A stretch of DNA of 64,000 nucleotides from LD21 sp963715785 (GCA_963715785.1 OY970276.1:1674001-1738000); one strand, 5' to 3'; positions 9,537 to 20,500 are shown, counted from the stretch's first letter. Translations and numbers: made by a program. Notes: a model not told the origin generated them from the letters alone.

Positions 9537-10485
9537 ATGGAATTTATAGAAATGAATACAATAAATTTGAGTCATAATTCAAATGTCATGGGTGAAGTAT
9601 TAAAACTGGATAGTGTTGCTGAATTCAATGCCATCAGAGGGCAGGAAACCCTACATCCTCTTGTAACTGTGCTGGATCAGTCAAAGTCACAGCCTGTAGC
9701 TGTGTCACGGTTTTATTCTGGTTTATATATTGTTTTCTTGAAAGAAGTGAAGTGTGGCGAACTAAGATACGGTCGTAATCAATACGATTACCAGGAAGGA
9801 ACCTTACTGTTTATTGCTCCGGGGCAGATTCTGGGTACTGATGAAAATGTGGAGATGATACAACCAAAAGGTTGGGTACTGGCATTTCATCCCGACCTTA
9901 TTCGTGGAACTTCTCTCGGCAGGAACATAAAAGATTATAATTTTTTTTCCTACGATGTAACCGAAGCGTTACATGTGTCAGAACGTGAAAGACAGGTTGT
10001 GGTAGAATGCTTTAATAAGATACATTTCGAACTCGAGCATGCTATCGACAAGCATAGCAGAACATTAATAATAAGCAATATAGAATTATTTCTGAAATAT
10101 TGCGCTTCGTTTTTATGACAGACAGTTTATCACCCGGGACAATGTTCATAAAGATATTCTCGTGCGTTTTGAGAATCTTTTGGGTGAGTACTTTCAATCA
10201 ACTAAACCACAAACCTCAGGCTTTCCATCGGTCTCGTACTGTGCCGGGCAATTGAATTTATCATCAAACTATTTCGGTGATATGGTTAAAAAGGAAACAG
10301 GACGGTCAGCTCAGGAATATATACAAGAGAAGATGATAGACATAGCTAAAGAGAAAGTACTTGATATCAGTAAACCAATAAGTGAAATTGCTTATGAAAT
10401 AGGATTCAAATATCCGGCACATTTTTCACGATTCTTTAAGCAACGTGTCGGACATTCTCCAAACGAATACAGGTCATTAAGTTGA
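9537..10485 (+). pseudogene. AraC-family transcriptional regulator split by a single-base insertion
   Basis: The first frame (9537-10118) encodes an N-terminal cupin-like sensing domain (GTLLFIAPGQ, GWVLAFHPDLIRGT). It stops after YCASFL. Removing one T from the five-T run at 10110-10114 continues it as FYDRQF into the second frame, which encodes the two-helix-turn-helix domain (LNLSSNYFGDMVKKETG and IAYEIGFKYPAHFSRFFKQRVGHSPNEYRSL) and ends at 10485. The reconstructed protein is about 315 residues, normal for the family. The lesion is a single homopolymer indel, so a sequencing error is as likely as a real frameshift. Its position between the aldo/keto reductase and a nitroreductase suggests it controls both. 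Confidence 0.8.
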
Positions 10486-10514
10486 TTTTATGTGGCATTA
10501 AATAAAAAGACGCA

Positions 10515-11174
10515 ATGAATAATGAAAATTTAAGTAGTTCTCACAATCATATCCAGCAAATAATACTGCCAGAACCAAAGTTCGACAAAATTGAACTGGC
10601 ATTTCAAGCCTTTGAGAGCAGAAAAACAATTAAGAAGATAAGTGATAAAAAACTGCCAATACAAATTCTTTCTAATCTTCTTTGGGCTGCTTGCGGTGTT
10701 AATCGTAAGAAAGACTCCTCTGATTTCACAGGAAGGACAGCGGCATCTGCCAGCAATTCCCAGGAAATTGACATTTATACTGTTTTGGAAGATGGGATTT
10801 ATAAGTACGATCCGTTTGAAAATTTACTTATTCCCATTATTTCTGGTGATTTCAGGTCATTAGCAATCGGTCAGGGTCAGGCAAATTTTGATCCTGGAGT
10901 CAAGGCTCCTGTTCGCCTTATTTACGTGGTTGATATGGATAAGCTTGTGAATACTAAAGGTTTCAAGGAACCCGGACTTAATGACCCTGAAGTTCAGAAG
11001 TCATATTACTTTGTTGATACCGGACTTATTGCCGGTAATGTTTATCTCTTCGCTGCTTCTCAGGGTCTGGCAGCATGGTTTCATAACTGTAATAAACCAG
11101 CCCTTTCTGAAAAATTAAACCTGAACCTCGATCAACGGGTACTCTTTGGCCAGACAGTTGGATTTAGAGGATGA
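10515..11174 (+). CDS. Nitroreductase-family protein (SagB/thiopeptide-oxidase-like branch)
   Basis: A 219-residue flavin-dependent oxidoreductase-like protein with a conserved N-terminal RKTIKKISDKKLP block (the S/R-R segment of nitroreductases), LLWAACGVNR, and a FMN-pocket stretch near VDTGLIAGNVYLFAASQGLAAWF. The C-terminal GQTVGF block is typical. Family enzymes reduce nitro groups or oxidise azoline rings using FMN; the substrate is unknown. It begins 30 nt after the AraC regulator and is probably cotranscribed with it. Confidence 0.82.
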   Translation: MNNENLSSSHNHIQQIILPEPKFDKIELAFQAFESRKTIKKISDKKLPIQILSNLLWAACGVNRKKDSSDFTGRTAASASNSQEIDIYTVLEDGIYKYDPFENLLIPIISGDFRSLAIGQGQANFDPGVKAPVRLIYVVDMDKLVNTKGFKEPGLNDPEVQKSYYFVDTGLIAGNVYLFAASQGLAAWFHNCNKPALSEKLNLNLDQRVLFGQTVGFRG

Positions 11175-11422
11175 TAAAATATAATCAATACAGGAGATAA
11201 AAAATGACCCCCCTCCGCTAAAGCTTCGGAGCCAAGGTGGGCCAGTTGAGCTCAAACCAGAGACCCCTGATGATGAGTGAGGTAAAACTCTGATTTTCAG
11301 ATTACACTGGTTTGTACTGGTCTTCATTGTCATTCACTTACGATTTTCGGGTTGTATACTTTATCACTGATTTTCATAAAACTTGGCGGAATACCTGGCG
11401 GATTTTACCAGCTCCAGAATCT
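11175..11422. other. Intergenic stretch without a recognisable gene
   Basis: No open frame here is supported. The segment includes a GC-richer patch (11206-11262) unlike its surroundings, plus the short direct repeat ACTTGGCGGAATACCTGGCGG near 11380-11400. The latter resembles the ACCTGGCAAG repeats seen around 24.2, 25.0 and 25.4 kb. It borders a decayed integrase, so it is probably part of an old insertion scar. Confidence 0.4.
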
Positions 11423-12178
11423 TTAAAGGATAGGATCATTTATTCCAATTGTGACATCAGGATTAAGACCTGCTAGATAGTGCTATGTCACTACCACATT
11501 GCTGTGTCCCAGCATCTGACTTATCATTGCTATATCGGTATTGTTTCGACTTAATGTGTTGGAGTGATAATCTCTAGCTGACCCCAAATTCAATGGTTGG
11601 GATAGATTTAATTGGATACTGATATCTTTAAGTTTGCTGTTAATTTGTTTCTTAATTTTTTTATTCCTGTTCTTGAAGTAAGTCTCATTATAGCCCTCTT
11701 CAAGCATCCCAAGAAGATATGGACTACTTTTATCCCCAACCCGGGCGATAGAATCTTTCAACTTATCAGTTAGGGGGACAATGATAGGTTTTCGATTGTT
11801 TTTTCTTGTATTCTCAGTCTTCTTACGTGTAAAGAAAATGTAATCTCCTTTTATCTGGCTCATTTCCATTCTGAGTAGATCGGCGAAGTTTGCACCATTG
11901 AAGCAGTAAAGCATCACAAAAACATCTCTGGCAAATCTGCGTTCCTCGGACTTGAATTCATTCAGATCAATTACAGATTGTATTTCTTATTCTTTAAGTA
12001 CCTGCGTAGATGGGAAATACCCTGAAACTGCAAAACCCCCTGGCCCAAAAGGGTATTCATATTCTTTTGGAATAACCTTGACATAATGGATAAAGTAATT
12101 TAAGATACTTCTCAGATTTCTCATGTGATGATCTATTGTAGCCCGAGAGTTTTCCTTGTCAATTTCGATCTTCTAAAA
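11423..12178 (-). pseudogene. Decayed tyrosine recombinase (phage/ICE-type integrase)
   Basis: Minus-strand frames reconstruct the C-terminal two thirds of a Bacteroidota-type integrase. The order is a core-binding remnant (TIDHHMRNLRS, YPFGPGG), the catalytic domain (FNGANFADLLRM, IIVPLTDKL, the ARDYHSNTL block that normally holds RH..., MLGHSNVVVT) and the tail HYLAGL with the catalytic Tyr. A TAA interrupts the segment before EIQSVIDLNEF. A TAG sits immediately before HYLAGL, in place of the usual Gln/Glu. A frameshift lies near 12165. With two nonsense codons and a shift, this is a real pseudogene. The readable end (stop 11423-11425) follows HYLAGLNPDVTIGINDP. Confidence 0.8.
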
Positions 12179-12649
12179 TTTTTTCAGAAAGCCCAATAAG
12201 GCCCTTGTTAAGAAAGTAACTACCGGAATTAAGTCTGCATATAAAGTAATTGCTATCTTGACGAAAGAGTCCATTCATGAACAGTGGATAAACCAAGAAA
12301 TTGGATATGCTCTTGGGAGGAAGATTGTTGTTATCCCAATTATTGAACAAGTATTACTCGATAATGATAGTCTAAAAGGATCCTCTGTTAATTATAAAAG
12401 ATGTTCCGATTGCCAATGCAATAGTGGCAAGCAGTTGCTTCGCTGTTCCAAACATGGGCCAGATTGTCGACACTGTTCCAGTATAAATAAAATCCGGAAA
12501 AACTTCGTCTTATTAAGTTTTACGATTTTGTTCTATATCATCCAAAATCATTTGGGATGGTTGAAAACATTCAAAGAACAATTGAAAAATTCCTTAGGAT
12601 AGAATTAATCTGTGTATATGTAGAGCCTTTTAGACATAATCAGATCTAG
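12177..12649 (+). pseudogene. Remnant of a TIR-domain gene beside the dead integrase
   Basis: The in-frame stretch from 12177 reads KALVKKVTTGIKSAYKVIAI, then LTKES, WINQEIGYALG and IVVIPIIE. This is the conserved second half of bacterial TIR-like domains (I-x-x-A... S-x-WxNQEIGYA... IPI). The N-terminal strand and glycine loop are missing. After about 12352 the frame becomes Cys-rich and implausible. A different frame near 12505-12649 gives a coherent C-terminal segment (FYDFVLYHPKSFGMVENIQR, then LICVYVEPFRHNQI). I read the whole as a truncated, frameshifted TIR-type (possibly defence) gene. Family assignment is by motif only. Confidence 0.45.
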
Positions 12650-12730
12650 GACACATTTATTCCCAATTTAATTAAGCCGATTTTCCTCTTCCTGGATTTT
12701 ATGCCTTCTGTTTAGCTCATATTGGTTTGA

Positions 12731-13855
12731 TCATACTCTAAGGAATATTTTTTTCTTGTAAAGGAAATAAAGGAATATCCAGGCAATGCAAACGATTGAT
12801 ATTGCTTCTAATAATTCGCCCCAAACAGATGGTAACAGTTTAATTAATTCACCAAACACAAATTTTGCAGCATTATGGAAATCAATAATCCTGTCTGCAA
12901 GGTATATTGTGATAGAATTCGTACCGATTACCACAAAAAACGTAGTCCATTTTTTAAATTTCCAAATGTCGATTACAAGGTAAAACAGGGTAAAAAGGAG
13001 TAAGCTTAATCCACCTACAAAACAGACGAACGAACTTGACCAAAGAGATTTGTTTATCGGGAAGACCAGATTCCAAATCCTACCAATAATTATTAAACCT
13101 ATTGAAGCTAAAGCCATAAAAAGCACTTTACGAATAGGTTTATCACTTAGATATTGGGACATTACAAACTGCCCGGTCAGCATGCCAAGAATAGCTGTAG
13201 AGATTGCAGGTATTGTGCTTAGAAGACCTTCGCTGTCGCCATATGTATAGCAACAAAAACTACCGGGTAGGAGCAACCTGTCGATATAGCCAGCTAAATT
13301 GCCTTGCATTGAGAATGGGTCGGCGACCCCAAGATCGTGAGCAGGAAAGAGCAGTAATAGCAACCAATAGAAGATCAGTATCCCCCATAGCCAGATAATG
13401 CGGTACTTCAAAGTCGTGTTTATAAAAATCAATGCAGCAAACATCCAAGCTATACCTATACGTCCAAGCACACTTGCATAGCGGAGATTAGCAAAATCGA
13501 AGCTGATAGCGTTCCAATAGATGATTCCTAAAAGGACAAGTATTAGTCCGCGTTTGATAACATGAAAATACAATGCCTTCTTGTTTTCTTCGTTGTGATA
13601 TCGCTTAGCCACAGAAAAGGGGAAAGATATTCCTGCAATGAAAAGGAATAAGGGGAATATCATATCATAAAAATGGAATCCATGCCAGGGAACATGATGC
13701 AATTGTTCCGCCCACCATTTTAAAGCGGGCCAGTTTGTAAGCGAGGCCAAGCCAATGAAAATTCCTTCACCGCCCATGATCCAGAACATATCGAAACCCC
13801 TTAAGGCATCTAGTGAGTAAAGACGTTTATTTTCAGATTTGGGTTGATTTTCCAT
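12731..13855 (-). CDS. HGSNAT/NagX-like multi-pass membrane acyltransferase
   Basis: A 374-residue integral membrane protein with about ten transmembrane segments. The N-terminal signature RLYSLDALRGFDMFWIMGGE, an HHVPWHGFHFYDMIFPLFLF block and a GRIGIAWMF segment place it with the heparan-alpha-glucosaminide N-acetyltransferase-like (DUF5009/NagX) family. Family members move acetyl groups across the membrane onto glucosamine-type sugars or transport amino sugars. The gene is collinear with the SusC/SusD locus and lies 310 nt after its FAD oxidoreductase. That supports a role in handling an N-substituted sugar, though this is inference from context. Confidence 0.8.
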   Translation of the reverse strand: MENQPKSENKRLYSLDALRGFDMFWIMGGEGIFIGLASLTNWPALKWWAEQLHHVPWHGFHFYDMIFPLFLFIAGISFPFSVAKRYHNEENKKALYFHVIKRGLILVLLGIIYWNAISFDFANLRYASVLGRIGIAWMFAALIFINTTLKYRIIWLWGILIFYWLLLLLFPAHDLGVADPFSMQGNLAGYIDRLLLPGSFCCYTYGDSEGLLSTIPAISTAILGMLTGQFVMSQYLSDKPIRKVLFMALASIGLIIIGRIWNLVFPINKSLWSSSFVCFVGGLSLLLFTLFYLVIDIWKFKKWTTFFVVIGTNSITIYLADRIIDFHNAAKFVFGELIKLLPSVWGELLEAISIVCIAWIFLYFLYKKKIFLRV

Positions 13856-14166
13856 TGTTAATTATTTTGGAGTTTATTCTGAGTCCTGCCATTCCTGTCC
13901 CTGTAATTACAGCAAAATGTAGGGCCCATAATACATATTTGTTCATAATATAACCTATGTGCCGGTGTCTGATTAATATTGTTTGTGATAATAACTTTTC
14001 AGCAACAAAATTGAAATATAACTGATAAACAATTACGAGTAAACGCATTTGCAAATAGCCCAGAATTGGATCAACTTTTTACTTTTACTTGTAATGCATC
14101 CACTACCAGAGGGCCTTTAAAGTAAGTGGCATAACTGAAATAGTTGATACCTGCAGTTTTTTGAAT
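13856..14166. other. Intergenic region with in-frame remnant downstream of the FAD oxidoreductase stop
   Basis: From the TAA at 14167-14169 the same minus-strand frame stays open for 31 more codons to a TGA at 14071-14073. It reads IQKTAGINYFSYATYFKGPL then VVDALQVKVKS, which has protein-like composition. This looks like the eroded end of a C-terminal accessory domain once fused to the oxidoreductase. No other gene is seen. A weak small frame at 13833-14054 is not supported. Confidence 0.4.
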
Positions 14167-15780
14167 TTAAATGGGATCAATATCGTCGATAATAAGATCT
14201 TGAATGGAACCATCAAGAAGAGGGTCTTCAATAAGTTTTGTTTGAATTTTCTTAACATCAACTTCCTGAACAGCTTTGTCTGTATTAATGGCTTCGCATG
14301 CAGCTACAGCTGATGATTGAGCTAATACCATAAACACCGGTTCCATCCGTATTGATCCATAGGCAATATGTGTGGCAGATAAGCAAACTGGGACTAGAAG
14401 GTTTTTACATTCACTTCGCTTAGGTGTGATCGATCGATATGAAATGGGATAGGGCGGGAAACCTCCAATTTGGACATCTCCTTCGTTTTTTACCATTCCA
14501 TTAACCACAATACGTTCAACATTATGTGAATCCATTGTGTATGCTGCCATTCCAATGGGGTCCGATACAATATCTTTTCCTGTGCAGTTATGTTCAGTCA
14601 TCACATATTCGCCAATCATGCGTCGTGCTTCACGTATATATAATTGAGGAGAGAAGTTGCCTGTTTTAATATACTCATCTTTAGGATAGCCCCATTGTTG
14701 CATTTGACTGCGTAATTCCTCAGGAACTCTCGGATCATGACCAACAAAATACAATAATCCTTTAGTGTAGTCGGTATGGTTTGTTTTAATTATCTCCCGT
14801 TTTGTGTAGGATGCCTCTGGATAATCCCAGTTCATACCAATCATATCCGTTGAAAAACCATTATCGTTATTAATATCGGTTTTTTGGTTGGGCATGATAG
14901 TCCAAATAAAATAATCATTTAATTTGGTTTTGCCAGTTTCTTTCATGATTCGAAGCAAAAGTTCATATTTGGTAGAATCATAATTGTCCGGACGTGTGAT
15001 AGGTATTAAATTGCCTATATTATTTGTAAGACAGATGCGGTAATTATAAGCTTGTACTTTTTTATCGCCACTTCCCTGAGGAGCAAGTGTGTCGTTTGAA
15101 ATCCCCCATAATAATCCACTCGAAGGATCGCCAGGTTTCTTATACGGGTCAATTCCATTAGGAAACTGATTCATCTTGTCTTTCGCCAAGTGTACACCAT
15201 TATAGGTTTCGCCATACAGAGCATTAGCCTCTCTTCCAACGGTACAAGAAACCTTTGATAGAGCCATGAGATCTCCTTCATATGAACAATCGATAAACAT
15301 TCGCGCAGTAATAGCCTGTTGAGAATCCTTAGCTGCATTTCTGCTATTTTCAAGAGTAATGGATTTAATCCATTCACCCTCTTTTGTAACACTTTGCAAA
15401 CGTTTGTTATAAATTATTGGAATTTTGGCTTCTGTGATATAATCAGTAAAAACTTTTAATGCTGCTTTCGGTTCAAATTGCCATGCTTCCAATTTCCCGT
15501 AATATAATCCTAAACGACGATAAAAATCACGTGCTAAACCTGTAATCACATTTTTATTGCCAATGTCAGTTTGCCCCAGACCTCCCGTAGAAAGACCTCC
15601 AACATGATTATCAGGAACAATGAGAATAACAGATTTCCCAAGCTTCTTGGCCGAATAAGCTGCAATAACTCCGGCAGAAGTACCACCATAAATACATACA
15701 TCGTATTGAGGCTGGTTGGTTGGAGTAATCCAGAAAATGCTTACAATGGCAATGGATAATAACAGTAAAGCTCTCTTCAT
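14167..15780 (-). CDS. Exported FAD-dependent oxidoreductase (FAD_oxidored family)
   Basis: A 537-residue protein with a signal peptide (about 1-21) followed directly by a dinucleotide-binding fold, YDVCIYGGTSAGVIAAYSAK, then the NHVGGLSTGGLGQTD segment typical of the PF12831 family. Further family blocks are MFIDCSYEGDLMA, GREANALYGE and YIREARRMIGEYVMTE, and near the C-terminus VPVCLSATHIAYGSIRMEP. Such proteins recur in Bacteroidota glycan loci and are sometimes labelled xanthan-lyase-associated; the reaction is not established. It follows SusD after a strong hairpin at 15839-15864. The stop may be premature, since the frame is open beyond it. Confidence 0.85.
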   Translation of the reverse strand: MKRALLLLSIAIVSIFWITPTNQPQYDVCIYGGTSAGVIAAYSAKKLGKSVILIVPDNHVGGLSTGGLGQTDIGNKNVITGLARDFYRRLGLYYGKLEAWQFEPKAALKVFTDYITEAKIPIIYNKRLQSVTKEGEWIKSITLENSRNAAKDSQQAITARMFIDCSYEGDLMALSKVSCTVGREANALYGETYNGVHLAKDKMNQFPNGIDPYKKPGDPSSGLLWGISNDTLAPQGSGDKKVQAYNYRICLTNNIGNLIPITRPDNYDSTKYELLLRIMKETGKTKLNDYFIWTIMPNQKTDINNDNGFSTDMIGMNWDYPEASYTKREIIKTNHTDYTKGLLYFVGHDPRVPEELRSQMQQWGYPKDEYIKTGNFSPQLYIREARRMIGEYVMTEHNCTGKDIVSDPIGMAAYTMDSHNVERIVVNGMVKNEGDVQIGGFPPYPISYRSITPKRSECKNLLVPVCLSATHIAYGSIRMEPVFMVLAQSSAVAACEAINTDKAVQEVDVKKIQTKLIEDPLLDGSIQDLIIDDIDPI

Positions 15781-15838
15781 AATATTAAGTTAGTCAGATT
15801 TTAAAATTTTATAGAGTAATGACGATGAAAATATACAG

Positions 15839-15864
15839 GCAGCCTTCTAAATTTAGAAGGCTGC
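15839..15864 (-). terminator. Perfect hairpin between susD and the oxidoreductase gene
   Basis: GCAGCCTTCTAAA and its reverse complement form a perfect 13-bp inverted repeat, 11 nt after the SusD stop codon on the minus strand. Its position inside the operon suggests partial termination or mRNA-end stabilisation that would favour SusC/SusD expression over the distal gene. The downstream minus-strand sequence is only moderately U-rich. Confidence 0.65.
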
Positions 15865-15875
15865 TTGTAAAAACA

Positions 15876-17537
15876 TTAATAATTTGGATTTTGCACTAAA
15901 GCTTTGTTAACTTCAAGTTCGAGTCTTGGAATTGGCCATAAATAATTTCTTGCTTTGTCAAAAAGGCGTACTTCTATTACCCTCATCAGATTTTCGTTGG
16001 ATACTGATGAATAATCTGGTGTACCGATCTCATCAATAGCAGGTGCATTCGATAAATATCCTGTAGGAATCCTGCCCAATAAATTACCAGGCATAACCTT
16101 GTCAGCTATTTTCCATCGGTTAATATCGAAAAGCCTAAATCCCTCGCAGGATAACTCGTATTTCCTCTCCTTCCGGATAATATTTCGCAGCTCACTTTGA
16201 GTTTTATCGAAAGTAATAGGTGGCATATTCACCGACGCACGAGTACGAACGGCATTAATTGCGTCATAAACAGACTGATCAATATTGTTTGCTTCAATTT
16301 TAGCTTCGGCGTAATTGAGAAGTACTTCGGCATACCGGAAAAGAATAGGGTCAATTTCGCTATTATATATATCGACATTATCTGCAACATCAGCGTACTT
16401 TCTCCACAAATAACCTGAAAATGTTGCATAGGCATTTGTAGCATCTCTGTTACTGGTACGTATAGGAGGATTAAAATTATAATCCCATGTCATCAGACTA
16501 TCCCTATTTGATTCGAATATATAATTTATAAACAACGATTGAGGCAATACAACTGTAAAGCCCAACCGAGGATCCCGATTTTTAAAAGGTTTTGCTGGAT
16601 CAAATAAAGGAGATTTATCAATGGAAAGGCCATCGATACATTCATACGAATCTACCAGCGATTGAACAGGAATCCTATTAGAAAACCCCATGGCCTTGCG
16701 GGAATAGAAATCAGCAGCTATAACCGATGTATGAACTCCCTTTTTATATTGTGCAGTAAAAATAATTTCTGAAGCATCTTGTCCTTTGTATAAAAACAAG
16801 TCACCATAGTTATTGTATAGAGAATATACTTGCATATCTATTATATTCTTTGCTGCCTGAGCTGCATCACTCCAACGACCATTATAAAGTGCTATACGAG
16901 ATTTTAAGGCCAGAGCTGCTCCTTTGGTTGCCTTTCCTTTATCTTGTCCACTAGCTGTTATCGGGAGATCATTTGCAGCCGCATCGAGTTCGGAGAGAAT
17001 AAAATCTGTAACCTGATCCTTTGTGGAACGAGGGATCTGCGACTCCGAGAGTTCAACAGGGTTTGTAACCAGCGGAACTCCCCCGAAAAGTTCATTGATG
17101 ATCGAATAATAGTATGCCCTCAAAAAACGAACCTCAGCAATAAGCTGGTTATACTTATCTGCACTAACTTTAGATGAAAGATCACTTTGTGCCAAAAGAA
17201 AATTACACCGACTGATTCCACGGTAAAAATTACTCCAAAAGCTGTCAGTGTACTGATTATCGGAATTTGTTAGGCCTTTCCCTACTCCTTGCATATCATC
17301 ACCATCTCGACTCCAACCAATATCAGAAACTAAATCCAGTCCCAGCACATATGGAAGTTCACCTTGCCAATCAAGCCACAAAGAATTATAGCAACCCGTC
17401 ACGGCCATTTCCAGCTCAGATTCATTCTGAGGAAAATTCACTGCCGACGGACTATCCAGCGGTTGTTTATCCAAGTACTTTTCGCATGAAGTTAAAAAGA
17501 TGGCTATCGTAGCCAATATGATAAATATGTTTTTCAT
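15876..17537 (-). CDS. SusD/RagB-family nutrient-binding outer membrane lipoprotein
   Basis: A 553-residue lipoprotein: FLTSCEKYLDKQPLD gives the lipobox with Cys18, and the KYLDKQPLD start is a SusD hallmark. The SusD-like N-terminal domain shows EVRFLRAYYYSIINELFGGVP and VTNPVELSESQIPRSTKDQV. The C-terminal half shows PILFRYAEVLLNYAEAKIEA and IRKERKYELSCEGFRLFDIN, the conserved RagB end blocks. It caps the SusC pore encoded 11 nt upstream and captures the substrate at the cell surface. No carbohydrate specificity can be read from sequence. Confidence 0.95.
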   Translation of the reverse strand: MKNIFIILATIAIFLTSCEKYLDKQPLDSPSAVNFPQNESELEMAVTGCYNSLWLDWQGELPYVLGLDLVSDIGWSRDGDDMQGVGKGLTNSDNQYTDSFWSNFYRGISRCNFLLAQSDLSSKVSADKYNQLIAEVRFLRAYYYSIINELFGGVPLVTNPVELSESQIPRSTKDQVTDFILSELDAAANDLPITASGQDKGKATKGAALALKSRIALYNGRWSDAAQAAKNIIDMQVYSLYNNYGDLFLYKGQDASEIIFTAQYKKGVHTSVIAADFYSRKAMGFSNRIPVQSLVDSYECIDGLSIDKSPLFDPAKPFKNRDPRLGFTVVLPQSLFINYIFESNRDSLMTWDYNFNPPIRTSNRDATNAYATFSGYLWRKYADVADNVDIYNSEIDPILFRYAEVLLNYAEAKIEANNIDQSVYDAINAVRTRASVNMPPITFDKTQSELRNIIRKERKYELSCEGFRLFDINRWKIADKVMPGNLLGRIPTGYLSNAPAIDEIGTPDYSSVSNENLMRVIEVRLFDKARNYLWPIPRLELEVNKALVQNPNY

Positions 17538-17548
17538 CTTTTCAAATT

Positions 17549-20500
17549 TTAAAATTTAACATTCAATCCCACATTGTAAGACTTCATTTGAGGATACCAA
17601 GCAGCTCCTGAACTAACAGGGGCCTCTACATCATACCCCTTCCAGAATTTATCGAACGTAAATAAGTTTTGACCGCTTAAATATACCCGGAGGTTTTTGA
17701 TAGGCAACTTCTTCAGTAAATTGGATGGTAATGTATAACCCAATTGGATGTTTTTTAGTCGTAAATAAGCAGCGTTTTTAAGCCAAAAACTGGAATTTTG
17801 TTCATTATTAATTTCATTAAATGCAAAACGGGGGAATTTAGCATTGGTATTAGTTGGCGTCCAACGGTCCACCTGGTCTTCCGTAATAGTCCCCCCCATA
17901 TAAAATGCCATAATTCCCTGACCAGCTAAATAGCCATTAGCCTGACCTATACCCTGAAGAAACATTGAAAAATCGAATCCTTTATACCCTAAATAAAGAT
18001 TAAGACTATAGGTATATCGGGGTATAGTAGTCCCTATGACTTTCTGATCGAGATTGTCAATGACCCCATCATTATTGATATCCTTATATTTGATATCACC
18101 AGGAGCCACATTCCCAAATTGCTTGGCACTGTTAGCCACATCTTCAGCATCTTTAAAGTAACCAATTGCTTGATATCCATAAATTGAGTTAATTGGATAG
18201 CCTTCCAGATTTACGGTTAAGCCAGTTCTTTTAACACCTCGCATATCAAGGATTTTGTTGCGGACATCGGAAATATTTGCACTTATATTGTATGTAAACT
18301 GGTCAATCTTATCATGGTACCCGATAGATAATTCCCATCCTGTGTTTTTAACAACACCCGCGTTTTGATAAGGTGCAGTTAATCCAATCATCTCTGGAAC
18401 ATCAAGCTGTAGAAGGATACCGTTTGTTTCCTTGTAATAATAGTCACCTGTAATTAAAAGTTTTGACCATAGACTTAAATCGATGCCAAGATCTCTAATC
18501 GTAGTAGTTTCCCATTTTATTTGAGGGTTGGACATAGCGATCAACGCAGCACCGGTTGTTACAGCATCACCAAAAACATAATTACTATTACTTCCACCAA
18601 TGTTTACGAAGGCGGTATAAGGATACAATCCTATATTCTGATTTCCTAATTGACCCCATGAAACCCTCATTTTTAAATTTGTAATGGTATTTGACAGAGT
18701 CTTCATAAAGTCTTCTTCAGAAATTCTCCATGCTGCAGAAACTGAAGGAAAGAGTGAATATCTGTTTCCGGTAGCAAATCTTGAAGAACCATCGTAACGG
18801 AGATTAGCTTCGAAAAGGTATTTTTGTTTATAATTATAGTTTAACCTGCCAAATAAGGACCGTAGTGCATATTGTGAACCTGATCCCCCGGTCATTTCAT
18901 TCAAACGATTACCTGCATTGATCTCCTGATATTCAGGCAAAAGAAAAACTTCACGATATGCACTAATATAGTTATAATCATCATCTTCCTGCTGGAAACC
19001 AGCTAGTATAGTAACCTGATGTGCATCTGCAAAAGTCTTATCTGCCGTGATTGTAGCATTCAGGTTGTTATACCAATCCCTGCTAGACATTTCATTCAGC
19101 GAATTTAATGCAGGTGTTGCAAAACTAGGTGTTAAGTCTCCACTATAAGTCTGAATTACATTGGTGAATGCTTTGTTGTGAAGATCATTGTATTTTGGAG
19201 CAAAATTTAACCGAGCAGTAAGCCAATTGACAGGTTTGTATTTCAACGTGAAATTAAGAATAGCACTCATACCATTTTCTTGATTCAAACCACCATCTTT
19301 TGCAAGTGCAACAGGATTATTGCCATTCCAACCTTCACCATACTCCCCATTTGAAAGAACTCCACCCTGATTAGCAGGTATACTATGCATCCAGTAAAAA
19401 ATAGTCGAAGTTCCAGCAGACGGTTCTATAAGGATTGTATTGAGAAGAGATAGGTCAAAAGAAGCACTGAACTGCTTATTTAACTGGATGTCGGTATTTA
19501 ACCTGAAACTATAACGTTTATAATCGGTATTTTCTATGTTTCCACCCTTATCAAGATAATTAAATGAAGCAAATACTCCGATCTTTTCACCTCCAGCATT
19601 CAACCCCAGATAGTGACTTTGAGTAAATCCGTTTTCGGTAAGGGTCAACTTTTGCCAATCCGTATTGGGATATTTGTCTCTATTAGTTGGTCCAAGTGTT
19701 TTGTATTCGTTTAAATATACATCGGAATATAAAGGACTAAGGCCTACATTAGTATATGCCTCATTAATCATCTCCATATGAGTGATTGCATTCACCATTT
19801 TAGGCATATTTGTAGGAGCCTGCCATCCAATATATGTATTATAATCAATCCCAAAGGATTTGGTTTTGGCGCGTTTGGTTGTTATCAGAATAACACCGTT
19901 GGCTGCACGCGATCCGTAAATAGAAGACGAAGCAGCATCTTTTAATATCGATATACTCTCAATATCGTTAGGATCAATATTATTGATGTCAGTTTCTACA
20001 CCATCCATTAAAATAAAAGGATGATAATCTCCAAGTGTTCCGATACCTCTAATCGAAATATCACCGGCATCACGACCTGGCTGACCACTGCGCTGTGTTA
20101 TTGTAACGCCAGGAACTAATCCCTGCAACGCCATTGATGTTTGATCAACATGAACTTTAGCTAGATTATCACCATTAATCGAGGCTACTGAACCGGTAAG
20201 ATTCACTTTTTTTTGTGTTCCATAGCCAACAACAACTATCTCTCCCAATCCTGTTACAGACTCAGCTAAAGTTACGTCGATTTGAGTTAATGTCCCGATA
20301 CTGATTTCCTGAGATGTCATCCCAACAAAAGAGAAGACCAGTGAGGCATTCTGAGGAGCATTGATTATACTGTATTTACCTGATGCATCAGAAAGTGTAC
20401 CGAGCGTGGTTCCTTTAACAGTTACAGTAACCCCTGGCAAAGGATTGCCTTTTACATCGGTAATAGTTCCGGTTATCTTGTTCTGTTGCAAAATCATAGA

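Noticed and set aside
11115..11333. Small minus-strand frame of 72 codons
   Set aside because: It overlaps the nitroreductase 3' end in antisense and covers an insertion-scar region; no motif supports it.
13833..14054. Small minus-strand frame of 73 codons
   Set aside because: It overlaps the start of the membrane acyltransferase gene, has no recognisable protein pattern, and lies in a region that reads better as a remnant of the upstream gene.
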